Below the pieces are notes generated by a model. The model did not search any database. It saw only the letters and a program-made list of their open reading frames with translations, and was not told the DNA's origin. A stretch of 64,000 nt of DNA from Paracoccus sp. MA. Lineage in GTDB: Bacteria > Pseudomonadota > Alphaproteobacteria > Rhodobacterales > Rhodobacteraceae. Each line of letters begins with the position of its first letter. Position 1 is the first letter of the stretch. Location: positions 788,001 through 852,000 of the forward strand of contig NZ_CP087598.1 in assembly GCF_020990385.1 (NCBI RefSeq). Direction: 5' to 3'. A program made the translations under genes and the position numbers. Shown in pieces: positions 38,508-47,519 of this stretch.

Positions 38508-39233
38508 ATGCAATTCTCGGGCAAGACCGTCATCATCACCGGCGCGGGCAAAGGGATCGGCCGCGCCTGCGTCCGCCTGATGGCCGAACGCGGCGCGAAG
38601 GTCGTGGCGCTCAGCCGCACCCAGTCCGACCTCGACAGCCTCGCGGCCGAGAGCGGCGCGCGCGGCATCCGCGTCGACCTGGCCGACCCGGCCGCCACCC
38701 GTGCCGCCATGGCCGAGGCGGGGACGGCCGACTACCTGATCAACAGCGCCGGCATCAACGTGCTGGAAAGCGTGCTCGACATGACCGAGGCCGGCTATGA
38801 GGCGGTGCTGGGCATCAACCTGCGCGCGGCGCTGATCTGCTGCCAGGAATTCGCCCGCGCCCGCGTGGCGGCGGGGGGCGGCGGCGCCATCGTCAACATC
38901 ACCTCGATCGCCGGCCATCGCGGCTTTCAGGATCACCTGTGCTATGCCGCCTCGAAGGCGGGTCTGGAGGGCGCGACCCGCGTGCTGGCCAAGGAGCTGG
39001 GCCCGCATGGCGTCCGCGTCAACGCGGTCGCGCCCACCATCACCCTGACCGAACTGGCCGCCGAGGCCTGGTCGGACCCGGCGAAAAGCCAACCGATGAT
39101 GGTGCGCCACCCGCTCAATCGCTTCGCCGAGGCCGAGGAGGTCGCGCAAGGCATCGCGCTGCTGCTCTCGGAGGACAGCCGCATGGTCACCGGCGCGGTG
39201 CTGCCGCTGGATGGGGGTTTCCTCGCCGTCTGA
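38508..39233 (+). CDS. L-xylulose reductase-like SDR (DCXR type)
   Basis: The 241-residue classical SDR closely resembles dicarbonyl/L-xylulose reductase: TGAGKGIGR, VVALSRTQSDLDSL (Arg after Ser, favouring NADP), IVNITS, YAASK, KELGPHGVRVNAVAPT and WSDPAKSQPM. It would interconvert L-xylulose and xylitol with NADP(H), linking to the first dehydrogenase and xylB. The ATG at 38508 has GAGG five bases upstream. It ends the pentitol cluster. Confidence 0.85.
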   Translation: MQFSGKTVIITGAGKGIGRACVRLMAERGAKVVALSRTQSDLDSLAAESGARGIRVDLADPAATRAAMAEAGTADYLINSAGINVLESVLDMTEAGYEAVLGINLRAALICCQEFARARVAAGGGGAIVNITSIAGHRGFQDHLCYAASKAGLEGATRVLAKELGPHGVRVNAVAPTITLTELAAEAWSDPAKSQPMMVRHPLNRFAEAEEVAQGIALLLSEDSRMVTGAVLPLDGGFLAV

Positions 39234-39318
39234 CCGCTTCAGGCCGGGGCGTGGAACCGGGGCCGGCCGTCGCGGCTTGTCTTCTGGCGCCAGAACCGGC
39301 GCGGGCCGGGGGATAGTC

Positions 39319-39885
39319 ATGCTTGAAGACCTTCACCGCATCCTTCTGGGCGATCAGCAGCTGGGCTTCGCCTGGGAGGTCTTCTTCCGCACCGTCATCA
39401 TCTATTTCTACACGCTGGCGCTGATGCGCTGGCTGGGCGGGCGCACGGTGGCGCAGCTTTCCATCGTCGAGTTCCTGCTGGTCATCGCCATCGGCTCGGC
39501 GGTGGGCGATTCGCTGTTCTATCCCGACGTGCCCCTGCTGCCCGCCATGTTCGCCATCTTCCTGGTCGCGGCCTTCAACAAGCTGGTGGACGAGGCGATC
39601 CTGTCCTCGGACCTGCTGTCGCGGTTCTTCGAGGGCCGGCCCCGCATCGTCGTCACCGAGGGCCGCGTCCATCACGACCGCCTGCGCCGGCAGGGCATCG
39701 GCATGGGCGAGCTTTACGCCAAGCTGCGCGAGAAGGGCGTGGCCGACCTTGCCGATGTCAAGTTCGCCATTCTCGAGGCGGACGGCACGCTTTCGGTGCT
39801 GAAGCGGGACCGGGACGGCGCGGCGGGACTCTATCGGCCGCCCGCCCTTCCGCCGGGCGAGATGGCCTGGGCCGACAAGACATGA
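39319..39885 (+). CDS. DUF421 (YetF-like) membrane protein
   Basis: The 188-residue protein has three N-terminal membrane segments (about 18-38, 48-64, 68-88) and a cytosolic C-terminal domain, matching DUF421/YetF: LMRWLGGRTVAQLSIVEFLLVIAIGSAVGD and LRRQGIGMGELYAKLREKGVADLADVKFAILEADGTLSV. YetF-type proteins have been linked to small-molecule sensing or transport in spores; here the role is unknown. Its stop overlaps the next gene's start by four bases (ATGA). Confidence 0.85.
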   Translation: MLEDLHRILLGDQQLGFAWEVFFRTVIIYFYTLALMRWLGGRTVAQLSIVEFLLVIAIGSAVGDSLFYPDVPLLPAMFAIFLVAAFNKLVDEAILSSDLLSRFFEGRPRIVVTEGRVHHDRLRRQGIGMGELYAKLREKGVADLADVKFAILEADGTLSVLKRDRDGAAGLYRPPALPPGEMAWADKT

Positions 39886-41108
39886 CCGGCACGCGGCGCA
39901 CCCTCAAGCGGCGGCTCCGCACGGCGCAGCCCTTCTGGGCCGAGACGCCGCATATCTCGGCAGAGCATCGGGCGGCGCCCTCGCAGCGGCGCTGGGACGT
40001 GGTGATCGTCGGCACCGGCATTTCCGCGGCGCTGCTGGCCGAGAGGCTGACCCGGCGCAAGCGGCGGGTGCTGCTGGTGGATCGCCGCCAGCCGGTGCGG
40101 GGCTCGTCGCTCGCCTCGACGGCGATGATCCAGCACGAGATCGACGTGCCGCTGAGCCGGCTCATGCGCCAGATCGGCCCGGACAGGGCGGCACGGGCCT
40201 GGCGACGCTCGGTCAAGGCGGTCGAGGAACTGCTGCGCCTGTCGCGCCGCCTGGGCCTCGACTGCCAGATGCAGCGCAAGCGGGCGCTCTATCTTGCCGG
40301 GGACGAGATGGGCTTTCGCGCGCTGGAGACCGAGGCGGCGCTGCGCCGCGAGACCGGCATCGCGGCCGAGTTCATCCCCCGCCAGCGCCTGCTCGGGGAA
40401 TTCGGCATCGACCGCACCGGCGCCATCGTCTCGGCGGCCTCGGCCTCGGCCAATCCGGCGCAATTGACGGCGGGGCTGCTGCGGGTGGCGCAAGAGCGCG
40501 GGGCCGAGATCGTCTCGCCCTTCGAGGTCACGGATTTCGCCGAACTGGCGGACGGCGTGGCGCTGGGTTTCTCGACCGGGCGGGTGGTGGTGGCGGGCCA
40601 TGCGGTGTTCTGCACCGGCTACGAATTCCTGCCGCAGCTCGTCTCGGCGCATCACCGCATCATCTCGACCTGGGCCCTCGCCTCGGCCGAGGGGGTGCGC
40701 CACCCGGCCTGGCTGCGGGATTTTCTGGTCTGGGAGGCCGCCGATCCCTACCTGTATTTCCGCACCACGCCCACCGGCCGGATCATCGCCGGCGGCGAGG
40801 ACGAGGCCAGCCCCGACGCCTATCAGGACCCGGAGAAGCTGCGCCGCAACGCCGCCGAGATCGCCCGCAAGCTGCGCGAGACCTGCGGCATCCGCATCGG
40901 CCGCCCGGCCTATCGCTGGGCCGCGGCCTTCGGCGACAGCGACGACGGGCTGCCGATCTTCGACGCGGTGCCGGGCTGCCGGCGCTGCCATGCGGTGATG
41001 GGCTTCGGCGGCAACGGCATCACCTATTCCGTCATTGCCGCCGAAGTGACCACGCGGCGCATCGACGGGCACGCCGATCCCGATGCCGACCTCTATCGCT
41101 TTCGCTGA
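39882..41108 (+). CDS. FAD-dependent oxidoreductase (DAO family)
   Basis: The 408-residue protein has a basic N-terminal extension, then the FAD Rossmann motif VVIVGTGISAALLAERL (about 40-56), with VLLVDRRQ, and C-terminal GFGGNGITYS typical of DAO (glycine oxidase/GlpD-like) flavoproteins. Substrates for this family are amines, amino acids or hydroxy acids; none is indicated by the context. It is translationally coupled to the DUF421 gene. Unlike most relatives the glycine motif is G-x-G-x-x-(S). Confidence 0.8.
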   Translation: MTGTRRTLKRRLRTAQPFWAETPHISAEHRAAPSQRRWDVVIVGTGISAALLAERLTRRKRRVLLVDRRQPVRGSSLASTAMIQHEIDVPLSRLMRQIGPDRAARAWRRSVKAVEELLRLSRRLGLDCQMQRKRALYLAGDEMGFRALETEAALRRETGIAAEFIPRQRLLGEFGIDRTGAIVSAASASANPAQLTAGLLRVAQERGAEIVSPFEVTDFAELADGVALGFSTGRVVVAGHAVFCTGYEFLPQLVSAHHRIISTWALASAEGVRHPAWLRDFLVWEAADPYLYFRTTPTGRIIAGGEDEASPDAYQDPEKLRRNAAEIARKLRETCGIRIGRPAYRWAAAFGDSDDGLPIFDAVPGCRRCHAVMGFGGNGITYSVIAAEVTTRRIDGHADPDADLYRFR

Positions 41109-41208
41109 CTCCGCCGGGCATTGACGGCGCGCGCGGCGGGGGTCAGCTTGCGCGGGCGGGCGGGCGCTTCGCGGCCCGGCAAGCAGCACGCAAGCACGAG
41201 GGACGCGC

Positions 41209-41598
41209 ATGACGCAGGACGACTATCCGCGGGGCGAGCCCGCGATCCGCACCACCGCCATGCCGGCGGACACCAACCCGGCGGGGGATATCTTCGGCGG
41301 CTGGCTGATGTCGCAGATGGACCTTGCAGCGGGCAATGTCGCCGCCCGGCGGGCGCGGGGGCGCTGCGCCACGGTGGCTGTGGACAGCTTCACCTTTCAC
41401 CAGCCGGTCAAGGTCGGCGACGAGGTCTCTGTCTTCGCCCGCATCCTGCGCGAGGGGCGCAGCTCGATGCAGCTGCATGTCGAGGCCTGGCGGCGCTCGC
41501 GCGAGGGGGTGGAGATGCAGAAGGTCACGCAGGCCACCTTCGTCTTCGTGGCGCTGGATGCGAACGGACGGTCGCGCGAACTCCCACCAGAAAGCTGA
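41209..41598 (+). CDS. Acyl-CoA thioesterase (YciA-like hotdog)
   Basis: The 129-residue protein has a single hotdog fold: GDIFGGWLMSQMDLAAGNVAARRARGRCATVAVDSFTFHQPVKVGDEVSVFARI. It fits YciA-type acyl-CoA thioesterases, which hydrolyse acyl-CoA in the cytoplasm, with the conserved N-P-x-G-D-I-F-G-G-W region holding the catalytic Asp. There is no clear operon partner. Confidence 0.9.
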   Translation: MTQDDYPRGEPAIRTTAMPADTNPAGDIFGGWLMSQMDLAAGNVAARRARGRCATVAVDSFTFHQPVKVGDEVSVFARILREGRSSMQLHVEAWRRSREGVEMQKVTQATFVFVALDANGRSRELPPES

Positions 41599-41679
41599 GA
41601 TTTGCCGGGCGAAAGGGCAGTGACGCAATGCGACACCGACTTCGTCGCCTGCGTCCTGCCCGCCGCCCTGACAAGTGAG

Positions 41680-41709
41680 TTGCATTCCCTGACAGGCGCC
41701 GATTACTGT
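41680..41709 (+). promoter_or_regulatory. Candidate promoter of the polyamine ABC operon
   Basis: TTGCAT (41680-41685) and TACTGT (41704-41709), spaced 18 bases, lie 45 bases upstream of the ATPase start in a 155-base gap. A direct repeat CCCTGACA flanks the -35. The match was judged by eye. Confidence 0.3.
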
Positions 41710-41753
41710 CGGGGGGCGGAACGAAGAACCAACAGAAACAGGGAGCCCGCATC

Positions 41754-42857
41754 GTGACAGCTGACCCCGGCAACGACGCTTTCGTTGTCTTCGATCACGT
41801 CCAGAAAAGCTATGATGGTCAGACGCTTGTCGTCAAGGATCTGAACCTGACCATCGGCAAGGGCGAATTTCTGACCATGCTTGGCCCGTCCGGTTCGGGC
41901 AAGACCACCTGCCTGATGATGCTCGCCGGCTTCGAGACCGCGACGCATGGCGAGATTCGCCTGGATGGCAGGAACATCAACGACGTCCCGCCCCACCGGC
42001 GCGGCATCGGCATGGTGTTCCAGAACTACGCGCTGTTTCCGCATATGAGCGTGGGCGAGAACCTGTCCTTTCCGCTGGAAGTGCGCGGCATGTCCAAGGA
42101 AGAGCGCGAGAGCCGCATCACCCGCGCGCTGGACATGGTGCAGATGGGCCAGTTCAAGAACCGCCGCCCGGCCCAGCTTTCGGGCGGCCAGCAGCAGCGG
42201 ATCGCGCTGGCCCGCGCGCTGGTCTTCGACCCCAAGCTGGTCCTGATGGACGAGCCGCTGGGCGCGCTCGACAAGCAGCTGCGCGAGCACATGCAGTTCG
42301 AGATCAAGGCGCTGCACGACCGGCTGGGCATCACCGTGGTCTATGTCACCCACGACCAGGGCGAGGCGCTGACCATGTCGGACCGCATCGCCGTATTCAA
42401 CGACGGCCGCATCCAGCAGCTCGCGCCGCCGCCTGTGCTGTATGAGCAGCCCGAGAACAGCTTCGTCGCCGGCTTCATCGGCGAGAACAACGCCCTGCGC
42501 GGCACCATCGAGCAGCTTCAGGGCGACAAGGCGCTGGTGCGGCTGGGCAATGGCGAGCTGATCGACGCCACCGCCGTGAACATCCGCGAAAGCGGCCGGC
42601 CGACCACCGTCTCGATCCGGCCCGAGCGGGTCGAGTTCAAGCCGGACCTCATGCCGGCCGGCGCCCATACCATCGAGGCGCAGGTGCGCGACGTGATCTA
42701 TATGGGCGACATCCTGCGGGCGCGGCTGCATGTCGCCGGCCAGGACGATTTCGTGATGAAATACCGCAATACGCTGGGCCAGGTGAAACTGTCGCCCGGC
42801 GAGACGATACGGATCGGCTGGCATCCCGAGGACGCCCGCGCCCTCGATCCGGTCTGA
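41754..42857 (+). CDS. Polyamine-type ABC transporter ATP-binding protein (PotA-like)
   Basis: The 367-residue protein begins with GTG (GGGAG eight bases upstream). It has one nucleotide-binding domain with Walker [10 protein letters not shown], signature LSGGQQQR and Walker [13 protein letters not shown], then a C-terminal TOBE_2 domain (about 285-360). It powers import of polyamines or related solutes (spermidine/putrescine-type, COG3842). It is the first gene of a five-gene operon. Confidence 0.92.
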   Translation: MTADPGNDAFVVFDHVQKSYDGQTLVVKDLNLTIGKGEFLTMLGPSGSGKTTCLMMLAGFETATHGEIRLDGRNINDVPPHRRGIGMVFQNYALFPHMSVGENLSFPLEVRGMSKEERESRITRALDMVQMGQFKNRRPAQLSGGQQQRIALARALVFDPKLVLMDEPLGALDKQLREHMQFEIKALHDRLGITVVYVTHDQGEALTMSDRIAVFNDGRIQQLAPPPVLYEQPENSFVAGFIGENNALRGTIEQLQGDKALVRLGNGELIDATAVNIRESGRPTTVSIRPERVEFKPDLMPAGAHTIEAQVRDVIYMGDILRARLHVAGQDDFVMKYRNTLGQVKLSPGETIRIGWHPEDARALDPV

Positions 42858-42889
42858 GTGTGCATCGAGCAAGAAACCAGGGAGTTATG

Positions 42890-43972
42890 ATGAAACGCAC
42901 GCTGATACTGACCACTGCGCTGATCGCCGTCGCGGCTGCGGCCCAGGCGCAGGACAAGCAGGTCAACCTGCTGTCCTGGGGCGGCGCCTACGGCATGAGC
43001 CATGTCGAGGCCTATGCCCAGCCCTTCGAGGCCAAGACCGGCATCAAGGTCCAGGTCTCGGATGCCGACAACCCCGCGACCCCGGTCAAGGCGCAGGTCG
43101 AGGCGGGCAATGTCTCGATCGACGTGGCCTCGGTCGAATATGCCGATGCCGTGCGGCTTTGCGACGAGGGCCTGCTGGAAGAGATCGATCCGGCGATCCT
43201 GACCCCCGCCGCCGACGGCACCCCGGCCGCCGAGGATTTCATCGAGGGCGCGATCACCGACTGCTTCGTCGGCACGGACGTCTATTCGATGATCCTGGCC
43301 TATGACGACACGAAGTTCCCGGATGCCAAGCCGGCCGGCGCGGCGGATTTCTTCGACACGGCCAAGTTCCCCGGCAAGCGCACCATGCGCAAGGGCGCCA
43401 AGTTCAACCTGGAATTCGCCCTGATGGCCGACGGCGTCGCGCCCGATAAGGTCTATGAGGTGCTGGGCACGCCCGAGGGCGTCGACCGCGCCTTCGCCAA
43501 GCTCGACAGCATCAAGAACAACGTGATCTGGTGGGAAGCCGGCGCCCAGCCGCCGCAGCTGCTGGCCGATGGCGAGGTCTCGATGGCCTTCGCCTTCAAC
43601 GGCCGGATCTTCAACGCCGCCCAGCAGGAGGGCAAGCCCTTCAATATCGTCTGGGACGGCCAGATCTACGAGATGGAGGGCTGGGTGATGCCGAAGGGCG
43701 CACCCAACCCCGAGGCCGCGAAGGAGTTCATCGCCTTCTCGACCGCGCCCGAGCAGCAGGCCCGCGCCGCCGAGTTCATCAGCTATGGTCCGCCGCGCGT
43801 CTCGGCCGCCGCGCTGGTCGGCAATATCGAGGGCACCGAGGTGCCGATGGGGCCGAACCTGCCCACCTATGCCGAGAACCTCGAAAACGCGCTGGCCTCG
43901 AATCTCGACTTCTGGGTCGATCACGACGCCGAGCTGCAAGAGCGGTTCAACGCCTGGCTGGCGTCGAACTGA
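42890..43972 (+). CDS. Polyamine-type ABC substrate-binding protein, copy 1
   Basis: The 360-residue protein has a Sec signal peptide (MKRTLILTTALIAVAAAAQAQ) and a PotD-like type 2 periplasmic binding fold: VNLLSWGGAYGMSHVEAYAQPFEAKTGIKV, ADFFDTAKFPGKR and WWEAGAQPPQLLADGEVSMAFAFNGRIF. It is a clear paralogue of the next gene. The ATG at 42890 has GGGAG five bases upstream; the adjacent ATG at 42887 is too close. A perfect stem-loop follows the stop. Confidence 0.92.
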   Translation: MKRTLILTTALIAVAAAAQAQDKQVNLLSWGGAYGMSHVEAYAQPFEAKTGIKVQVSDADNPATPVKAQVEAGNVSIDVASVEYADAVRLCDEGLLEEIDPAILTPAADGTPAAEDFIEGAITDCFVGTDVYSMILAYDDTKFPDAKPAGAADFFDTAKFPGKRTMRKGAKFNLEFALMADGVAPDKVYEVLGTPEGVDRAFAKLDSIKNNVIWWEAGAQPPQLLADGEVSMAFAFNGRIFNAAQQEGKPFNIVWDGQIYEMEGWVMPKGAPNPEAAKEFIAFSTAPEQQARAAEFISYGPPRVSAAALVGNIEGTEVPMGPNLPTYAENLENALASNLDFWVDHDAELQERFNAWLASN

Positions 43973-43980
43973 TGCGATTG

Positions 43981-44006
43981 CCGCGGCGGGCATCGTCCCG
44001 CCGCGG
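43981..44006 (+). repeat. Intercistronic stem-loop after binding protein 1
   Basis: CCGCGGCGGG-CATCGT-CCCGCCGCGG forms a perfect 10-bp stem with a 6-base loop, eight bases past the stop of binding protein 1. No T-run follows, and the next gene starts 64 bases later. Confidence 0.75.
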
Positions 44007-44070
44007 CCCGCCGAAAGCCCGAACGGGCCAAAGAACGGCCAGAGAGCCGAAACACCAACGGGAGTAAATC

Positions 44071-45150
44071 ATGAAAACCACTCTGATCCTGACCTCGGCG
44101 CTGTGCAGCCTCGGTCTGGCGGCCCATGCCCAGAACAAGGAGGTCAACGTCGTCTCCTGGGGCGGCGCCTATGAAAGATCGCAGGTCGAGGCCTATAACA
44201 TTCCGTTCGCCGAACAGACCGGCATCAAGGTGAACATGCTGGCCGCCGACAACCCGGCCACGCCGCTGAAGGCGCAGGTCGAGGCGGGCAACGTCACCGG
44301 CGACGTCTTCGATATCGAGGTCTCGGACGCGATCCGGCTTTGCGACGAGGGCGCGCTGGTCGAGATCGACCCCGCCATCCTGCCGGCCGCGCCGGACGGC
44401 ACGCCCGCCACCGAGGACTTCATCCCCGGCGCATTGCAGGAATGCGCCGTGGCCAACATCTTCTGGGGCACGGTCATCGCCTTCGACACCACGAAATTCG
44501 AAGGCGAGAAACCCTCCACCGCGGCGGATTTCTTCGACACCGCCAAGTTCCCGGGCAAGCGCGGCCTGCCCAAGAACCCCAAGCGCACCCTGTATCTGGC
44601 GCTGATCGCCGACGGCGTGGCGCCCGACCAGATCTATGAGGTGCTGGGCACGCCCGAAGGCGTCGACCGCGCCTTCGCCAAGCTCGACACCATCAAGCGC
44701 GACGTGGTCTGGTGGGAGGCCGGCGCCCAGCCGGTGCAGCTGCTGGCCGATGGCGAGGTGGTGATGGCGACCGGCTATAACGGCCGCTTCTTCGACGCCA
44801 TGGTCGGCGAGGGCAAGCCCTTCGAGATCATCTGGGACGGGCAATACATGGACATGGACATGTTCGTCATTCCCAAGGGCTCGCCCAATCCCGAGGCGGC
44901 GCTGGAATACCTGAAATTCGCCACCGCCACCGAACAGCTGGCCAATCAGGCGAAATACATCGCCTATGGCCCGTCGCGGCAAAGCTCGGCGGCGCTGGTC
45001 GGGCTGTATCAGGACGGCAAGACCGAGATGGGGCCGCATATGCCGACCAATCCCGAATACATGCAGACCGCGGTCATGGACGACCCGGAATTCTGGGCCG
45101 ACCACTCGGCCGAGCTGGCCGAGCGTTTCAACGGCTGGCTCGCCAACTGA
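44071..45150 (+). CDS. Polyamine-type ABC substrate-binding protein, copy 2
   Basis: The 359-residue tandem paralogue of the preceding gene has a signal peptide (MKTTLILTSALCSLGLAAHAQ) and the same PotD-like fold. Long stretches match copy 1 (for example VLGTPEGVDRAFAKLD and ADFFDTAKFPGKR). Ligand-pocket segments differ (FNGRIF versus YNGRFF; EMEGWVMPKG versus DMDMFVIPKG), so the two probably bind different but related solutes through one permease. A perfect stem-loop follows the stop. Confidence 0.92.
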   Translation: MKTTLILTSALCSLGLAAHAQNKEVNVVSWGGAYERSQVEAYNIPFAEQTGIKVNMLAADNPATPLKAQVEAGNVTGDVFDIEVSDAIRLCDEGALVEIDPAILPAAPDGTPATEDFIPGALQECAVANIFWGTVIAFDTTKFEGEKPSTAADFFDTAKFPGKRGLPKNPKRTLYLALIADGVAPDQIYEVLGTPEGVDRAFAKLDTIKRDVVWWEAGAQPVQLLADGEVVMATGYNGRFFDAMVGEGKPFEIIWDGQYMDMDMFVIPKGSPNPEAALEYLKFATATEQLANQAKYIAYGPSRQSSAALVGLYQDGKTEMGPHMPTNPEYMQTAVMDDPEFWADHSAELAERFNGWLAN

Positions 45151-45162
45151 CCTCTGAATCGT

Positions 45163-45190
45163 GCCGCGGCCCGCTGGTTCGGGCCGCGGC
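45163..45190 (+). repeat. Intercistronic stem-loop after binding protein 2
   Basis: GCCGCGGCCCG-CTGGTT-CGGGCCGCGGC forms a perfect 11-bp stem with a 6-base loop, 12 bases past the stop. The permease gene follows about 33 bases later. Confidence 0.75.
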
Positions 45191-45223
45191 TTCCGACCAA
45201 GGATTGCCTGACGAAGGACCCAG

Positions 45224-46525
45224 ATGGCCAAAGCCCTTGACCCCCATGCCGCGATCGTGACCGAGGCCGGCGGCCTCGACGAAGGCGGAACGCTGAGAAC
45301 CGCCGACGGCCGTCCGCTGAAGTCTGCGCTTGCGCGCAGCTCGCGCCGGGCGCGGCGGCGCGCCTTCCTGCTGGTGCTGCCGCTTTTGCTGTTCGTCCTG
45401 ATCACCTTCGTGATGCCGATCGGGCAGATGCTGCAGCGGTCGGTCAAGAACGAAGGCTTTTCGGCCAACATGCCGCAGCTGACCGCCTGGTTCCACGACA
45501 ACCCGCGCGGCACCGAGCCCGACGATGCCGCCTGGGCGGCGCTGGCCGCCGACCTGACCGCCGCCGCCCAGGCGCGCACCGTGGGCGTGGTCGGCACTCG
45601 CATCAATTACGACATGCCGGGCACGCGTTCGTTGTTCACTTCGGCCGGGCGGCAGGCGCGCGGCGGCATCGAGCCGCCCTATCGCGAGGCGATCCTGGAC
45701 ATGGACGCCAGATGGGGCAACCCGCGGCTGTGGTCGGTGATGCGCGAGGCTTCCTCGCCCTATACCACCAACTTCTACCTCGCGGCGGTGGACCGCACCC
45801 GGGACGAGCAGGGCAACATCACCGCCGCCCCGGCGCAGCAGCAGATCTACGGCAAGCTGTTCCTGCGCACCTTCTGGCTGTCTCTGGTCATCACCTTCAC
45901 CACCTTCCTGCTGGGCTTTCCGATCGCGCATCTGCTGGCCACCCTGCCGATGCGGCAGTCGAACCTGCTGATGATCCTGGTGCTGCTGCCGTTCTGGACC
46001 TCGCTTCTCGTCAGGACCACGGCCTGGATCGTGCTGTTGCAGCAGCAGGGCGTGGTCAACGACGTGCTGGTCTGGCTGGGGGTGATCGGCAACAACCAGC
46101 GGTTGCAGATGATCTTCAACCAGACCGGCACGATCATCGCCATGACCCATATCCTGCTGCCCTTCATGATCCTGCCGCTCTATTCGGTGATGCGCACCAT
46201 CAATCCCAGCTACGTGCGCGCCGCGCGCAGCCTGGGCGCGACCAGCTGGACCGCCTTCCGCCGCATCTATTTCCCGCAGACCCTGCCGGGGCTGGGGGCG
46301 GGGGCGCTTCTGGTCTTCATCCTGGCGGTGGGCTATTACATCACCCCCGCGCTGGTCGGCGGCTCGTCGGGCCAGCTGATCTCCAACATGATCGCGATGC
46401 ACATGACGCAGACGCTGAACTGGTCCATGGCGGCCGCGCTGGCGGCGCTGCTTCTGGGCGGGGTTCTGATCCTCTACTGGGTCTATGACCGGCTCGTCGG
46501 CATCGACAACCTGAAACTGGGATAA
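45224..46525 (+). CDS. Polyamine-type ABC transporter permease (PotB-like)
   Basis: The 433-residue inner-membrane permease has one N-terminal membrane segment (about 46-66), then a long non-membrane region (about 70-205) that is probably periplasmic, and five further segments (about 215-420) with the EAA-type motif AARSLGATSWTAFRRIYFPQTLPG. The large insert makes it longer than E. coli PotB (about 275 residues); it may contact the binding proteins. It is followed by the second permease after five bases. Confidence 0.9.
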   Translation: MAKALDPHAAIVTEAGGLDEGGTLRTADGRPLKSALARSSRRARRRAFLLVLPLLLFVLITFVMPIGQMLQRSVKNEGFSANMPQLTAWFHDNPRGTEPDDAAWAALAADLTAAAQARTVGVVGTRINYDMPGTRSLFTSAGRQARGGIEPPYREAILDMDARWGNPRLWSVMREASSPYTTNFYLAAVDRTRDEQGNITAAPAQQQIYGKLFLRTFWLSLVITFTTFLLGFPIAHLLATLPMRQSNLLMILVLLPFWTSLLVRTTAWIVLLQQQGVVNDVLVWLGVIGNNQRLQMIFNQTGTIIAMTHILLPFMILPLYSVMRTINPSYVRAARSLGATSWTAFRRIYFPQTLPGLGAGALLVFILAVGYYITPALVGGSSGQLISNMIAMHMTQTLNWSMAAALAALLLGGVLILYWVYDRLVGIDNLKLG

Positions 46526-46530
46526 CGGCC

Positions 46531-47484
46531 ATGGCGCTTCCAACCTACGCATCGCCGCTGGAAAAGGTCTGGCACTACACCTATCTGGTGATCTGCGGCG
46601 CGATCTTCTTCTTCCTGATCGCGCCCATCGTGGTGATCATCCCGCTAAGCTTCAACGCCGAGCCCTATTTCACCTTCACCGACCGGATGCTGTCCTTCGA
46701 CCCCGACGGCTATTCGCTGCGCTGGTATGACAGCCTGCTGACCTTCGGCATGGCGCGGCCGGACGCGCCGCGCGACCTGAACTGGTGGGCGGATGCCTGG
46801 CGGAACGCGAAATGGGTGAACGCGGCGAAAAGCTCGATCATCATCGGCTTCTTCTCGACCATCCTCGCCACCGTGCTGGGCACGCTGGCGGCGCTGGGGC
46901 TGTCGCGGCCCGAGATGCCCTATCGCCGCGCGATCATGGCGATGCTGATCTCGCCCATGATCGTGCCGATCATCATCACCGCGACGGGGATGTTCTTCTT
47001 CTACTCGAACCCCTGCGAGCCGCTGACCTGGATCGGGCTGAACCCCGGCTGCGGCAAGCTGGCCGGCACCTATCTGGGCGTGATCCTGGCCCATGCCACG
47101 CTGGGCATCCCCTTCGTCATCATCACGGTGACGGCGACGCTGATCGGCTTCGACCAGTCGCTGAACCGTGCGGCGGCCAGCCTGGGGGCGAATCCGCGCA
47201 CCACCTTCTTCCGCATCACCATGCCGCTGATCCTGCCGGGGGTGATCTCGGGGGCGCTGTTCGCCTTCGTGACCTCCTTCGACGAGGTGGTGGCGGTGCT
47301 GTTCATCGCCGGGCCGGACCAGCAGACCATCCCGCGCCAGATGTGGAACGGCATCCGCGAGCAGATCTCGCCCGCCATCCTCGCCGTGGCGACGCTGCTG
47401 GTGATCTTCTCCATCGCGCTGCTCACCACCGTCGAGCTGCTGCGGCGAAGATCCGAACGGCTGCGCGGCGTGACGCCGAGGTGA
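46531..47484 (+). CDS. Polyamine-type ABC transporter permease (PotC-like)
   Basis: The 317-residue permease has six membrane segments (first about 15-38) and the EAA motif AAASLGANPRTTFFRITMPLILPG. A polar insert (about 50-90) after the first segment mirrors the one in its partner. It completes the importer. A UUCG-type terminator follows. Confidence 0.92.
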   Translation: MALPTYASPLEKVWHYTYLVICGAIFFFLIAPIVVIIPLSFNAEPYFTFTDRMLSFDPDGYSLRWYDSLLTFGMARPDAPRDLNWWADAWRNAKWVNAAKSSIIIGFFSTILATVLGTLAALGLSRPEMPYRRAIMAMLISPMIVPIIITATGMFFFYSNPCEPLTWIGLNPGCGKLAGTYLGVILAHATLGIPFVIITVTATLIGFDQSLNRAAASLGANPRTTFFRITMPLILPGVISGALFAFVTSFDEVVAVLFIAGPDQQTIPRQMWNGIREQISPAILAVATLLVIFSIALLTTVELLRRRSERLRGVTPR

Positions 47485-47490
47485 TGCCGG

Positions 47491-47514
47491 ACGCCGCCCT
47501 TCGGGGCGGCGTTT
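47491..47514 (+). terminator. UUCG-tetraloop terminator between convergent genes
   Basis: ACGCCGCCC (47491-47499), TTCG (47500-47503), GGGCGGCGT (47504-47512) form a perfect 9-bp stem capped by a stable UUCG tetraloop. A short T3 (47512-47514) follows on the plus strand. It lies seven bases past the permease stop and can serve the plus-strand operon. Confidence 0.6.
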
Positions 47515-47519
47515 GCGCA

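Noticed and set aside
45224..46525. PotB-like gene as a fusion or frameshifted gene because of its length
   Set aside because: The frame is continuous and the partner permease has a matching insert, so a family-specific periplasmic domain explains the size.
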